This document shows positions 43,931 to 53,937 of a stretch of DNA of 64,000 nt, in pieces. Location of the stretch: NCBI RefSeq assembly GCF_900120175.1, contig NZ_FQLF01000005.1, positions 560,501-624,500 on the forward strand, given 5' to 3'. Origin of the DNA: Oceanicoccus sp. KOV_DT_Chl (lineage in GTDB: Bacteria > Pseudomonadota > Gammaproteobacteria > Pseudomonadales > Dasaniaceae). The position numbers were made by a program, and so were the translations under genes. Below the pieces are notes generated by a model. That model saw nothing but the letters and a program-made list of their open reading frames with translations. It ran no database searches and was not told where the DNA came from. Numbering within the stretch: position 1 is the stretch's first letter; each line of letters begins with the position of its first letter.

Positions 43931-46525
43931 TTGAACCGTCCCACCCTGCCAACGCTACCGATTAGCGAAGTTCTGCCAGCGATTCAGCAGCACTTGCAGC
44001 AACAGCATCAGCTAGTGTTGGAAGCCCCCCCCGGTGCCGGTAAAACCACATTGGTACCGTTAGCGCTATTGGATCAGGAATGGGCACAGGGCCAGCGAAT
44101 TATTATGCTGGAACCCCGACGAATGGCCGCCCGCAATGCCGCCCACCGCATGGCCGAATTGCTAGGCGAAAAAGCCGGCGACACGATAGGCTACCGCGTC
44201 AGGCAAGACAGCAAAGTCAGCCAACACACTCGTGTTGAAGTCATTACCGAAGGCATCCTCACGCGGCTGTTAATGCAAGACCCGGCGCTGGAAGGCATTG
44301 CCGCTATTATTTTTGATGAATTCCATGAGCGCAGTTTGGATGGTGATCTCGGTCTGGCGCTCAGCCTGCAAAGCCGGGAGTTATTTCGAGACGCCGCGCA
44401 GCCTCTCAAACTCATCGTCATGTCGGCAACGCTGGACGGTGACGCCATAGCTCAATTGTTAGGTAAAGACCAAACCCCCATTGTACGCAGCCATGGAAAA
44501 ATGTATCCGGTCGAAATCATCTATCAACAGGCCAAGCGATTTGACGACAATGTGGTTGAGCGCGTCACCACTACGCTATTACAGGCGGCAACAGAACAAC
44601 GCGGCAGTATCCTGACTTTTCTTCCCGGCCAAGGTGAAATTCACCTGGTGATGCAACAATTAACATCACGCTTAACGGACAATACGGTGGTACTGCCACT
44701 GTACGGCGCACTCAGTCTGGCAGAACAACAACAAGCGATCGCACCGCTGGCGGATAACAGCCTGCGTAAAATTGTGTTAGCCACCGACATTGCCGAAACC
44801 AGTTTAACCATTGAAGGCATTACCGTTGTGGTGGATAGCGGCCTTTGCCGGCAACCGAATTTTGACCCTGCCACCGGCATGACCCGTTTGCGCACCAACA
44901 CGATCAGCAAAGATTCCAGCATTCAGCGCATGGGCCGCGCCGGTCGTTTAAGCGCCGGAGTCTGCTATCGCCTGTGGAGTGAAGAGCAACAACAGCAACT
45001 GGCGCAACAATCACCGGCGGAAATTCTACAAGCCGATCTGGCCCCACTCGCCTTGCAATTATTATCCTGGGGCATTGATGATATTGAAGAATTACAGTGG
45101 CTGGATACACCGCCTGCCGGCCCCTTTAATCAAGCCCTGGATTTACTGGCTCAGCTTGGGGCTATCACTACTAAGACTGGACCAGCAACCCGCAAACTCA
45201 GCCACTGGCAACTCAGCGAGCATGGCCAACGGATGGCGATACTGCCCACGCACCCACGGCTGGCGCATATGCTGCTATGCAGCGTCGATTATCAATTGCT
45301 AGATACTGCCTGCGCCTTGGCAGCACTGTTAGCTGACCGCAGTCCATTAAGCCGCGAGTTTGGCGGTGATTTGGAATTGCACTTGGCGGTAGTAATGGGC
45401 GACACACCCTGTCATAGCCAACACAAGGCTTGGCTGCGACGCACACAACAACAAGCTAAATCTTTCGCCCAGTTGAGCCGGTCTTTCAAGGCAACGGCAA
45501 CCAATACCCTACCGCCGCAACACGCCATAGGCTTTCTGTTAGCCTGCGCCTACCCGGACCGCATTGCCCGCCGCAAAACTGACAACCAGCAACAATATCA
45601 ATTAAGCAACGGCCGCATTGCGCAAATCAATCCCGCCGAGGCATTAAGTTCGAATGAATGGCTGGCAGTAGTGGAACTCGGTGGTCGTATCGATAGCACC
45701 GGAAAAAGCCGGCACGATACGATTTATACCGGTAGCGCTTTTGACCCACTACTCTTGCAAAATGCACTGCAACACCTGGTTAGCAACAAGAACAATATTG
45801 AATGGCAGGACGACTCCGATCGCTTTGTTGCCGAACAACAGCAATGGCTGGGAAAATTAATTATTCAACGAAAAAAATCGCCATCGATTGACCCTGACAG
45901 CAAACGCCTAGCCGTATTGGCGCTAGTGCAAAAGCGCGGCCTGGGCCTGCTGCCCTGGACTAAAAAACTTCAGCAATGGCGGGCGCGAGTCAATTTAATT
46001 TTTCAAAGCGAGCAGCAACAAAACGACAAGCTCTGGCCTGACTTATCTGATCAAGCGCTACTCGCTACGCTGGACCAGTGGCTGGAACCTTATCTTGACC
46101 CTATCAATAAACTCGCCGATTTCAAGCAGTTGGATTTAGCCAATATTCTCAACGCTTTATTACCCTGGCCATTACCACAACAATTGGATCAGCTGGCACC
46201 GACACATCTGCGCGTACCTTCCGGTTCCAATATCGAAATTGACTACAGCGAAAACCCGCCACTGTTAAAAGTCAAACTGCAGGAAATGTTTGGCTGCACC
46301 CACACACCTACCATTGCCAACGGTAAGATAAAACTCAAAATTCATTTACTGTCGCCAGCGCAACGCCCCTTGCAAGTAACACAAGATCTGGAAGGGTTTT
46401 GGCAGAGTAGTTATGTAGAGATAAAAAAAGAAATGAAGGGACGCTACCCAAAACACCCGTGGCCGGATGATCCTTTACAAGCGCTGCCCACCAAGCTGAC
46501 TAAGCGGCGACTGGCGAAGGAATAG
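43931..46525 (+). CDS. hrpB: ATP-dependent RNA helicase HrpB
   Basis: 864 residues, start TTG with AAAGGA 7-8 bases upstream. Helicase motifs: APPGAGKTTLVPL (I), IIFDEFHERSLDGD (II), VMSATLDG (III) and IQRMGRAGR (VI). The C-terminal HrpB domain ends with KEMKGRYPKHPWPDDP, typical of the family. It is a DExH-box protein found widely in proteobacteria, with a cellular role that is still poorly defined. It is slightly longer than the E. coli protein. No frameshift is seen. Confidence 0.93.
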   Translation: MNRPTLPTLPISEVLPAIQQHLQQQHQLVLEAPPGAGKTTLVPLALLDQEWAQGQRIIMLEPRRMAARNAAHRMAELLGEKAGDTIGYRVRQDSKVSQHTRVEVITEGILTRLLMQDPALEGIAAIIFDEFHERSLDGDLGLALSLQSRELFRDAAQPLKLIVMSATLDGDAIAQLLGKDQTPIVRSHGKMYPVEIIYQQAKRFDDNVVERVTTTLLQAATEQRGSILTFLPGQGEIHLVMQQLTSRLTDNTVVLPLYGALSLAEQQQAIAPLADNSLRKIVLATDIAETSLTIEGITVVVDSGLCRQPNFDPATGMTRLRTNTISKDSSIQRMGRAGRLSAGVCYRLWSEEQQQQLAQQSPAEILQADLAPLALQLLSWGIDDIEELQWLDTPPAGPFNQALDLLAQLGAITTKTGPATRKLSHWQLSEHGQRMAILPTHPRLAHMLLCSVDYQLLDTACALAALLADRSPLSREFGGDLELHLAVVMGDTPCHSQHKAWLRRTQQQAKSFAQLSRSFKATATNTLPPQHAIGFLLACAYPDRIARRKTDNQQQYQLSNGRIAQINPAEALSSNEWLAVVELGGRIDSTGKSRHDTIYTGSAFDPLLLQNALQHLVSNKNNIEWQDDSDRFVAEQQQWLGKLIIQRKKSPSIDPDSKRLAVLALVQKRGLGLLPWTKKLQQWRARVNLIFQSEQQQNDKLWPDLSDQALLATLDQWLEPYLDPINKLADFKQLDLANILNALLPWPLPQQLDQLAPTHLRVPSGSNIEIDYSENPPLLKVKLQEMFGCTHTPTIANGKIKLKIHLLSPAQRPLQVTQDLEGFWQSSYVEIKKEMKGRYPKHPWPDDPLQALPTKLTKRRLAKE

Positions 46526-47033
46526 GGTCGGGGTTGTGCGCCATTCCGAAAACCACCTTAATTTTTTCTGTAAAACTTCAAACCTCATTAACAACATGAA
46601 ACGCAACCGAATCAAAACAGAAGCCCAATTATTTATTCGTCATTCCCAACTTGATCGCATTGCTGTCCGGGTTAAATAAATCGCTTTAGGGTTTCGGCCT
46701 TCAATAGTAATACGAACCTGTTGAATTGAGCTAAAGACTCGATTCTTTATTCGTCATTCCCGACTCCGATCGGGACAAAAGCACACAGTGCGTTGAACGC
46801 ACGAATGTGCGGCCCTTTAGGGTGAGCGCAGCGAATCATCCAGTACTACGAAGTGCGTAGTTGGGAGTTTGAATTAAACTCGAGGAAAACTAGCTATTTT
46901 GCACCCTGTAGCTCTGGATCCCTGGCATACGCCGAGGATGACTTCAGCTTATTTATGGTGCATCGTATTTATTCTGACAATAATACGACTAAGCGGAATA
47001 ATAATTCCGCAGCACCAACTAAAACCTAGCCAT
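46526..47033. other. Intergenic with REP-like repeats
   Basis: No gene seen. It holds GTCATTCCCAACTTGATC near 46640, GTCATTCCCGACTCCGATCGGGA near 46746, CTGTAGCTCTGGATCC near 46906, and a perfect hairpin GCGGAAT-AATA-ATTCCGC at 46993-47010. Confidence 0.6.
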
Positions 47034-47065
47034 AAAAAAACCGGCCATCCAAGCCGGTTTTTTTT
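47034..47065 (-). terminator. Bidirectional terminator
   Basis: Stem AACCGGC / GCCGGTT with a 7-base loop, with a run of A on the left and T on the right, so it works on both strands. It follows the exported SDR. Confidence 0.9.
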
Positions 47066-47079
47066 ACACAACACCCAAA

Positions 47080-47844
47080 TCAATTCGGTATTGCCTTGCC
47101 ATCATAGTTATAGGATTTTTTACCCATTTTCGGATTCGCCTTGGCGATTACATCCCTCATCCCGGCAACACTTTCAGGTGGTTCAATACCTTTGCCACCA
47201 GCACCGGAGGCCGCTAACAAACGGGTATTCACCATACCAGGCCCCAGACGTAAAACAGTAATACCATCATCTTTTAAATCTTTCTGCATAGAAGCCATAG
47301 CCATGCTCATGCCTACCTTGGAAATTTTATACCAATACATATTAGAGATAAATGGCCCCATGGTAATTGAACCCAAGGCACTCGCTAACACCACAATTTT
47401 TTTCTGCTCACTGGCTTTAACATTTTCCAAAAAGGCTTCACTGACCCGCAGCGGGCCTTTGACATTCACATTGATAACCCAGTCCAATTCGTCGTAATCA
47501 AACTGACCCATTTTTTGTTTTTCATAGTCGCCCAGAACACCGGCATTATTAATCAGCACATCAATCGGCTGACCTTTGTATTTGGCGGCTAGCTCGGCAA
47601 TATCGTTCACGTCAGTCACATCCAGACGCTCAACCTTGATATTACTATTGGCTTTAGCTAAAGCATTTAGTTCATTGGATTTTGCTGGTTTTCTGCTGGT
47701 GGCAATGACTGTCCAGCCTTGTGCTGCATACTGCTTTACAAATTCCAGACCTATGCCGCGATTTGCGCCAGTCACCAAAACGGTAGCTGCCTGCACTTGT
47801 ATCGACAGCAATAAAGTAAAACATAGTAGGGCAATACGATTCAT
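47080..47844 (-). CDS. SDR-family oxidoreductase with signal peptide
   Basis: About 254 residues from the ATG preceded by GGAG. The N-terminus MNRIALLCFTLLLSIQVQA looks like a Sec signal peptide directly before the Rossmann fold (TVLVTGANRGIGLEFV). LDVTDVND, LINNAGVLGD and the catalytic YWYKISKVGM are present. The signal is unusual because NAD(P) is not normally available in the periplasm. It could also be a membrane anchor, or the start may be mis-set. It resembles sniffer/C-factor-type SDRs. The substrate is unknown. Confidence 0.82.
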   Translation of the reverse strand: MNRIALLCFTLLLSIQVQAATVLVTGANRGIGLEFVKQYAAQGWTVIATSRKPAKSNELNALAKANSNIKVERLDVTDVNDIAELAAKYKGQPIDVLINNAGVLGDYEKQKMGQFDYDELDWVINVNVKGPLRVSEAFLENVKASEQKKIVVLASALGSITMGPFISNMYWYKISKVGMSMAMASMQKDLKDDGITVLRLGPGMVNTRLLAASGAGGKGIEPPESVAGMRDVIAKANPKMGKKSYNYDGKAIPN

Positions 47845-47949
47845 AAGCAACTCCACTGACCAAGATTGAAACGAGCTCAAGATCATAACAGTATTTAGTT
47901 ACCACCAAGCCAACCTTAATGGTTTTTTGCAAACCTTTACTTACCCAAA

Positions 47950-49382
47950 CTAACGGCTCGCTGCTGCCTTACCGGCCAACCGGCCTGAGAACGTGGCATC
48001 CCCCACCGACATACCACTGCTGTAACCATCGCCACGACGCACGATGCCACAAGCAGTGCGGCCTGCCGCATACAAACCTTTGATCACCTGCCCTTCGGCG
48101 GAGAGCACTTCACCGCTTGGCTGGGTATCCAAACCTCCCAAGGTAAAGAAGGAATAAAACGCACCACGGCCAGGCGTACAATCCAACGCCACCAATGGCG
48201 GCTCTATTGGCTTTAACCACTCGGCAGATTTATGAAACAAAGGGTCTTCACCCTTGGCTGCATGCTGGTTATACATGGCCAGCGTACCCGCTAATGAACC
48301 CGCCGTTAATTCCAGTTCCTGCTCTAACTCTTCGACCGAATCACCAGTGCCAGCCACCGGCGCAAAAATATAATTTATCTGTTCGTAGTTACCATAGTCT
48401 TCCACATTAAAAACCAGAAAAATGCGGTCCCCCGGTTGCTTTAACGCAAAGCTACCCACCCGACCGTGGTAACAATCTTCGTTAATAAAGCGCTGCCCCA
48501 TTTGATTGATAAAAATACCATTGGTTAACGACGCCGGTTGATAGTAAGCAATGCTGACAAAACCCTCATGCATATTTATCGCTGCACCACCGACCCCCAT
48601 ACCCATTAAAATGCCGGTACCCATATCACCCGGGTTACCCGTTTGATAATTGCAGCGCAATAAATCCGGCGCATACTGTTTCAGCATGGCGTCATTCATC
48701 ACAAAACCACCGGCGCAAAGAATCACCCCTTTGCGGGCGCGAACATTTAACTCCTGCTGATTGATGCGTACCACCAAACCCTGCACTGCACCTTCATCAT
48801 CTATGATCAAGGTCAGCACCCGGGCTTCATACTCAACCCGTATACCGCGCTCGGTAACGTTGTTAGACATCACGCTCATCACCAGTGCGCCGCCTTTATC
48901 GCCCATCACTTCCGGGTTATGGCCTCGGGCACCGGCTTGGCCAATTGATTAAACGGGTAGGCTTTTTCATTGCCGCTGTACAACAGGCAATCATCATTTA
49001 ATGGCATCACCGCCCGCTCTTTATGCTCGGACATTTTGAATGGCACACCGCAACCTACCAGCCATTGGTAATGTTCCAGACTATGTTCAACGTAGTTGCG
49101 GATTTTGGCTTCATCCGCTTGCGCGCCGTTACTGGCCATCATGTAATTAAACATATCCTCCTTGCTGTCTTCATAGCCACACGCTTGCTGCACTGGTGTG
49201 CCACCGCCCAGATAAATATCCGCCCCCGATAAAGCAGTAGAGCCACCTGCAGCTGAGGCCAACTCAAAAATAATCACCTCAGCACCGGTATCGTGCGCCT
49301 CTATAGCAGCACTTGCCCCGGCGCCACCAAAGCCGGTCACCGCTACATCGGTTTCCATATGCCATTCGACAATGGTCGACAT
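47950..49382 (-). pseudogene. FAD-dependent oxidoreductase (fumarate reductase/KstD-like), frameshifted
   Basis: The N-terminal frame has the FAD motif VTGFGGAGASAAIEAHDTGA, ELASAAGGSTALSGADIYLGG, and ends at a stop after AKPVP. The second frame continues with GHNPEVMGDKGGALVMSVM, GVILCAGGFVMND, GFVSIAYYQP and TLGGLDTQPSGEVL, with YAAGRTACGIVRRGDGYSSG. Adding one C at the G3 run 48927-48929 joins the frames (about 477 residues). A second possible defect is near the start: an ATG at 49417 with AGGA upstream would read in frame if one A were added to an A5 run. Relatives dehydrogenate steroids or reduce fumarate-like substrates. Confidence 0.85.
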
Positions 49383-49606
49383 TTTTCGGGCTGGGTCGCC
49401 AGAGTTTTGTTAGCCATAATAAATCCTGAGTGCTTTGCTGGGAGTGTTTTAAAACTTTAAATCAGACAAGAGAATATGCCTATTACGATTCGGCAATACT
49501 TCATCTTTTTAGGTTAGAAACCATTGCTGCTTTCCTTGATAACCAAAGCAGGCTATCCTACAAACGCTTAACCACAATTAATAAGTACAGTATTAGACAA
49601 ACCCCA

Positions 49607-49684
49607 ATGAACAGTATCAGCAATCAAACAGTAAAGGTCTGGATCCTGTGGCTAGCCAGCTACAGCGGTCGCTTATTGTCTTAA
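49607..49684 (+). CDS. Possible 25-codon leader peptide of the DMT transporter
   Basis: A short frame with two Trp codons near each other (VKVWILWLASYSGRLLS end). It has no clear ribosome site, so expression is doubtful. It is followed by a terminator hairpin. GCGGTC inside it could pair with GGCCGC of the hairpin, giving an attenuator-like layout. Treat as tentative. Confidence 0.3.
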   Translation: MNSISNQTVKVWILWLASYSGRLLS

Positions 49685-49711
49685 TACTTTTATCAACACA
49701 CAATAACCCAG

Positions 49712-49740
49712 GGCCGCGATTAGAACGCGGCCTTTTTGTT
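49712..49740 (+). terminator. Terminator upstream of DMT transporter
   Basis: Perfect stem GGCCGCG / CGCGGCC with a 7-base loop followed by T5GT3. No ordinary gene precedes it on this strand, so it may be a leader (attenuation) terminator. Confidence 0.8.
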
Positions 49741-49807
49741 TCAGTCATTTAATCCAGCAGAAAACCGCCTTATCGCAGCCCTCCAATACCACTATGGAGG
49801 AAACCCA

Positions 49808-50785
49808 ATGAACCACCCACACCACAAGCCACCACCGCCCGGGCAATTGCTGCTGGGCTTTGGCATGGTATTAATAGCCACCGCCTTATTTTCCAGCAAA
49901 GCGATTTTTATTAAGCTGGCCTATCGTCAGGGCGCCGAGCCGGAGATGGTAATGGCACTGCGGATGCTGTTTTCACTGCCGTTTTATTTATTTATCGCTG
50001 TGTACGCCAGCCGCCGCTTTCATCAAACAATACCTGCGCCAACACTGGCACTCACCTTTGCCTTGGGTATCTGCGGTTATTATTTAGCGAGCGCCTTTGA
50101 TATTTATGGTTTGCAATACATCAGCGCCAGCCTGGAGCGCCTGGTACTTTATATTTACCCAACCGTAGTCGCTATTATGGCTGTCGTTTTCTTAGGTGAG
50201 CGCATTCGGCTCGCACAAGGTGTGTGCATCGCCGTGATTTATGCGGGTTTGGTGTTTGTCTTTTTTAATGATCTGACACTGCACGACCAAACCAGCGTGA
50301 TGGCTAGCCCGATAGGTAGCATCCCCGCTCTTTACTTTGGCGGCGGATTGGTTTTTATCAGTGCTATCTGTTTTGCCATTTATATTATCGGCAGCGACTT
50401 TGTGATGCGCAGCTTACCCAGCCAGCTCTATACCGCCTACGCCATGTTGGCTGCGTGTACCGCCATTGCGGTTCATTTTATTAGCCTGCAAACGCCAGCC
50501 GCGCTATTAACACAAACACTACAGGTGTATGTTTTAACGTTGATCATCGCCATTTTTTGTACAGTGCTACCATCCTTTATGTTGTCAGCTGGCATCCAGC
50601 GAGTCGGTGCCACCACCGCCGGCACCATTGGCTCACTAGGGCCCATTGCGACACTGGCCTTAGCGGTAATGCTATTGGACGAAGTATTAACCATAACGCA
50701 ATTGCTAGGGTTTGTAGTGGTGATGATTGGCGTCACCGCCATGGGGAAATTAAAACACGCTCACCCCGTAGCTTCGCCAAAATAA
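49808..50785 (+). CDS. DMT-superfamily (EamA) transporter
   Basis: 325 residues from the ATG preceded by GGAGG; the TTG upstream would add 24 hydrophilic residues. It shows about ten hydrophobic helices in two EamA repeats, for example [20 protein letters not shown] and [20 protein letters not shown]. EamA proteins export amino acids or other metabolites, or take up nucleotide sugars. The hairpin upstream may regulate it. It overlaps the convergent methyltransferase gene by about 25 bases. Confidence 0.88.
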   Translation: MNHPHHKPPPPGQLLLGFGMVLIATALFSSKAIFIKLAYRQGAEPEMVMALRMLFSLPFYLFIAVYASRRFHQTIPAPTLALTFALGICGYYLASAFDIYGLQYISASLERLVLYIYPTVVAIMAVVFLGERIRLAQGVCIAVIYAGLVFVFFNDLTLHDQTSVMASPIGSIPALYFGGGLVFISAICFAIYIIGSDFVMRSLPSQLYTAYAMLAACTAIAVHFISLQTPAALLTQTLQVYVLTLIIAIFCTVLPSFMLSAGIQRVGATTAGTIGSLGPIATLALAVMLLDEVLTITQLLGFVVVMIGVTAMGKLKHAHPVASPK

Positions 50786-51428
50786 ATACGTACATCGCGG
50801 AATTCATCAAATTCGTCAAGGTCGGGTACCGTGGTGCCCGCACGGCGATCAATGAGTTGATACGGTGGATAATCAAAATTTTTCACCCGCGAATCCGCCA
50901 CCAGCACCTGCCCTGCTCGCGCTAAAAATCGCGCCAGCCATGGCAGGTTTTCTTTGTCATACAAAACATCGGCAACGATAATAATATCGACCGCTTCATC
51001 GATAGCATAAAAATCGCTATAGAGCGTTATGGCCACTTGATTATGGTTGGCATTCGCCTGCGTCGCGATCAATGCATCAGCATCAATATCACAGGCGATC
51101 ACCTTGGCCGCCCCTGCTTTGGCCGCCGCAATCGCCACCACGCCGGAACCGCAACCAAAATCCAACACCCGTTTGTCTTTGACCCACTCAGGATGCTCAA
51201 CAATAAATTGCGCCAACACTAAACCACTGGCCCAACAAAAAGCCCAATAGGCCGGGTAATTCATCACCGCCAGCATCTCGTCATGACTCAATTGCTGCTG
51301 CGGAAAATCTTCATTGATTAAAACAACTCGATGCCCGCCGTTAACGGTAACGCCATCAACTCTGCTCGGGCCGCAGGCAGCACTTGTTGCAGCAGGGCGG
51401 TTAATGTCGGGGCAATTGTCGCGGTCAT
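50761..51428 (-). CDS. Class I SAM methyltransferase (lysine/ETFB-type), frameshifted near N-terminus
   Basis: The main frame holds SAM motif [38 protein letters not shown] and [13 protein letters not shown]. The upstream frame gives an ATG start and [11 protein letters not shown], and then stops. Adding one T to the A4 run at 51320-51323 joins them as [20 protein letters not shown], a natural sequence for this family, and gives about 222 residues. It resembles ETFB-lysine methyltransferase-like proteins (PrmA relatives). The target protein is unknown. Confidence 0.82.
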
Positions 51429-51484
51429 AGCTTATGGATTCGGCTTGGGAAAAGTTGGCTATAATAACAAAAGAGGCACCGCTG

Positions 51485-51880
51485 ATGAGCGATATTCAAT
51501 TAGATACAGTCGAGAAAATGCTACATTTGCTGGATGATATCGACGGCGATCTGTGGCTTTGCCGTTTTTGCCTCAACCCCATCACCCGCAGCAACCAGCA
51601 AACCACTATCGGACTGCATCAACAATACCGCTTTACCAACCCTGCCGGTATCACTTACAGCATCCGCTGTTTTCAACATGCGCCAGGGTGTAGCATCAGC
51701 AGTCAGGCAACGGCTGAGCATAGTTGGTTTGGTGGCTATCAGTGGCAGTTAGCTAGCTGTAGTGAATGTGAGCAGCATTTGGGGTGGTATTATTTTAGTA
51801 AGGATGACCAGTTGCCTGATCAGCGGTTTTTCTTTGGGTTGATTGGGGATCGGTTGGTATATGAGTTGCGGCAACCATAG
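51485..51880 (+). CDS. CULT-domain (cereblon-like) protein
   Basis: About 131 residues from the ATG preceded by AGAGG; an ATG 51 bases upstream is possible. It has two zinc-type Cys pairs, CRFC and CSEC. Aromatic residues [11 protein letters not shown] and HLGWYYFS supply three Trp that fit the tri-Trp cage of the cereblon CULT domain, and the end [14 protein letters not shown] matches the family. Bacterial CULT proteins of this kind bind cyclic imide ligands such as thalidomide, but their natural role is unknown to me. No operon partner is obvious. Confidence 0.82.
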   Translation: MSDIQLDTVEKMLHLLDDIDGDLWLCRFCLNPITRSNQQTTIGLHQQYRFTNPAGITYSIRCFQHAPGCSISSQATAEHSWFGGYQWQLASCSECEQHLGWYYFSKDDQLPDQRFFFGLIGDRLVYELRQP

Positions 51881-52008
51881 GTGGGTTCCCATGCGGCAAA
51901 TCATTTGTTCTTTTTCACTACAACTTGTCATTCCCGACTCCGATCGGGAACCCAGTCTACGGAGTGCGTATTTTCTATTTATGCCCGAGTTTATTTTAAG
52001 TTTTGATT

Positions 52009-52094
52009 ACTTAGTTAGTTTGCCGGGGGTTGCCCGGCGGCAAGTCACTTCTTTTGTCTAAAAGAAGTAACCAGGAAAAGTTATTCACTGGGGA
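52009..52094 (+). repeat. Boundary repeat, left arm of cassette region 2
   Basis: The same element as 37395-37487, in the same orientation. It runs from ACTTAGTTAGTTTGCCGG to TATTCACTGGGGA and is more diverged at its right end. Its inverted partner is at 58674-58767. Confidence 0.85.
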
Positions 52095-52158
52095 TAAAAG
52101 TTAGATCTGACCTCACGTAAAACTTGCGTTAAACTAGCCTCCGACTAAAGCCATAAAA

Positions 52159-52848
52159 ATGACCCACGCCGTGCCTGATACTCAAACCTCCGCTGATTTT
52201 ATTGTGCCGCCTTGCCATCAAGCGGTGGAAGTGTTGTGGCAGGATGATGACTTGCTGTTGGTCAACAAACCTTCGGGCTTGCTGTCAGTGCCGGGCAAGC
52301 ACGAGGCCAATAAAGATTGCTTAATTAGCCGAATACAAATTGATTATCCGCAAGCGCGGATTGTGCATCGCTTGGATATGGATACCTCAGGGGTGATGGT
52401 ATTGGCGCTGAATGCCGAGTGTCATCGCGCGCTTAATCGCTTGTTTGCTGAACGGCAGACTACCAAGCAGTATGAAGCTGTGGTGTTTGGTTTGCTGGAG
52501 CAAGAGCAAGGGGATATCGACTTACCGTTAATTTGTGATTGGCCCAATCGGCCCAAACAAAAAGTGGATCATGAGCACGGTAAAGCGGCTAGTACGCATT
52601 ATCAGGTTTTGGATTACGATCAACAAAATCATTGCACTCGGATATTGTTAACGCCGATCACTGGCCGCTCGCATCAACTGCGCGTGCATTTGGCGGAAAT
52701 TGGGCATCCGATTTTGGGGTGTAATTTTTATGCGCATGATAAGGCGAAAGCAATGGCGGAGAGATTGTTGTTGCATGCTCGGGGGTTGGAGTTTGTTCAT
52801 CCGGTGACTGGGGAGAGGGTTTTGGGAGTTAGTAGGTGTCCGTTTTAG
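52159..52848 (+). CDS. rluA: Pseudouridine synthase, RluA family
   Basis: 229 residues with the RluA catalytic motif IVHRLDMDTSGVMVLA and PITGRSHQLRVHLAEIGHPILG. Size and motifs fit RluA (tRNA position 32 and 23S rRNA). It is a core gene lying between the left boundary repeat and the cassettes, so the region-2 repeat is not exactly at the cassette edge. Confidence 0.88.
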   Translation: MTHAVPDTQTSADFIVPPCHQAVEVLWQDDDLLLVNKPSGLLSVPGKHEANKDCLISRIQIDYPQARIVHRLDMDTSGVMVLALNAECHRALNRLFAERQTTKQYEAVVFGLLEQEQGDIDLPLICDWPNRPKQKVDHEHGKAASTHYQVLDYDQQNHCTRILLTPITGRSHQLRVHLAEIGHPILGCNFYAHDKAKAMAERLLLHARGLEFVHPVTGERVLGVSRCPF

Positions 52849-52887
52849 TATTAATAACTTTTACTCTTCCCACCAACCCCAAACATT

Positions 52888-53085
52888 TTATTTCACTTTG
52901 ATAATTCCAATCACAAGACATATCGCCCCGCCAATCATACCGACCCAAGCCTCAATAGGCGTGTCACCACTCAACGCTCTACTAACTTTAGAACCCGCCG
53001 CGTCGTAGACGTCATAACCCCAAAAGGCCAAACCCACACCGACAATAATGAGTATTATGCCAATAACTTTATTATTCATATTCAC
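52888..53085 (-). CDS. DUF3185 small membrane protein
   Basis: 65 residues with two hydrophobic helices (VIGIILIIVGVGLAFWGYDV and WVGMIGGAICLVIGIIKVK) and AAGSKVSRALSGDTPIEAW between them, matching DUF3185. Function unknown. It is downstream of a Pmp3-like gene in the same direction. Confidence 0.85.
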   Translation of the reverse strand: MNMNNKVIGIILIIVGVGLAFWGYDVYDAAGSKVSRALSGDTPIEAWVGMIGGAICLVIGIIKVK

Positions 53086-53123
53086 TCCAAATATATTATG
53101 TATATGCCAGACAGCTTAAAAAT

Positions 53124-53282
53124 TTATTTTGTAACCAACCACAGTGCGTGAAGGATGCCTGGAACATAGAAAAACAAACACAGGACAACATTGATAAGAA
53201 GATCTTTGCCTGCACCATTTTTAAGAAAAACAGCTAGTGGCGGCAATACTATTGCAATAATTATCAAGACTAATTTATTCAT
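53124..53282 (-). CDS. Pmp3/YqaE-type small hydrophobic protein
   Basis: A 52-residue two-helix protein. It runs IAIVLPPLAVFLKNGAGKDL, then INVVLCLFFYVPGILHALWL and ends LVTK. This is the UPF0057 (Pmp3/YqaE) pattern, a stress-linked membrane proteolipid family. The ATG and stop are clear. Confidence 0.85.
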   Translation of the reverse strand: MNKLVLIIIAIVLPPLAVFLKNGAGKDLLINVVLCLFFYVPGILHALWLVTK

Positions 53283-53340
53283 CACGGCACTCCCGGATTG
53301 TTTAATTATTTACACCAACCAGCCTCGGAACACCCAAACC

Positions 53341-53498
53341 AAACTGATCATTTTTCAATCGATACGACCCCTTTTATTCCTTAAATCGATACGACCCTAT
53401 TTATTTTTCAAAACTGATCACTTTTAAATCGATACGACCCCTTTTATTCCTATACGACCCCTTTTATTCCCCCCTTTTATTCCTGCTTTTATTCCTGC
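53341..53498. repeat. Degenerate tandem repeat near array 2 end
   Basis: Imperfect copies of ATCGATACGACCCC with TTTTATTCC, with interspersed AACTGATCA. The last copies shrink to TTTTATTCC units and end at the stop codon of the last cassette gene. The GGGGTCG core on the minus strand resembles sequences found with REP-associated transposons (RAYT). No transposase is seen. Confidence 0.7.
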
Positions 53499-53911
53499 AT
53501 TTGGCTCATGGCATCAGCCCCTTGAGATATTTGTTCAGCGCTTACGTAAATACCACTTTCGGAATCAAAAGCTACACCATTATATGTAAGCATTAAAACT
53601 TTGGCGGTATAAAATGCTGCAATCATTTCTTTCATTTCGCCACCCCACCTAAATTGAAAAGCTATTGATGTACTGAAATTTACTTCACTGTTTGGTGGGA
53701 TTTCATCCTTTAATTTTGATGCATCATAGACATAAACTTCCACACCTGATTCAGAACCAGAAACTTTCATTGGCAGAAAACCAGATTGTGAAGATAGATT
53801 ATCAGTAACGCTAATCTCTAGCGGAACAGAAAGCTTTTCGGCCGCAGAATTAATATCTGTAGCTGAGGGAATCTGCTCTAAAGCTAATATTATATATAGA
53901 CTCATTGACAT
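53489..53911 (-). CDS. Cassette-encoded hypothetical protein
   Basis: 140 residues, no signal peptide. It has no recognised domain: LEQIPSATDINSAAEKLSVP, VYVYDASKLKDEIPPNSEVN, SIAFQFRWGGEMKEMIAAFY and MLTYNGVAFDSESGIYVSAE. The central part looks like an alternating beta/alpha domain of the small immunity-protein type, which is a weak impression only. There is an attC-like site upstream, but none is seen downstream. Confidence 0.7.
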   Translation of the reverse strand: MSMSLYIILALEQIPSATDINSAAEKLSVPLEISVTDNLSSQSGFLPMKVSGSESGVEVYVYDASKLKDEIPPNSEVNFSTSIAFQFRWGGEMKEMIAAFYTAKVLMLTYNGVAFDSESGIYVSAEQISQGADAMSQMQE

Positions 53912-53937
53912 ATATTTCTACCTCTGATGATTTGCAT

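Noticed and set aside
51843-52061. Small frame ending in LPGVARRQVTSFV
   Set aside because: It is a translation of the boundary repeat; such frames recur wherever the repeat occurs.
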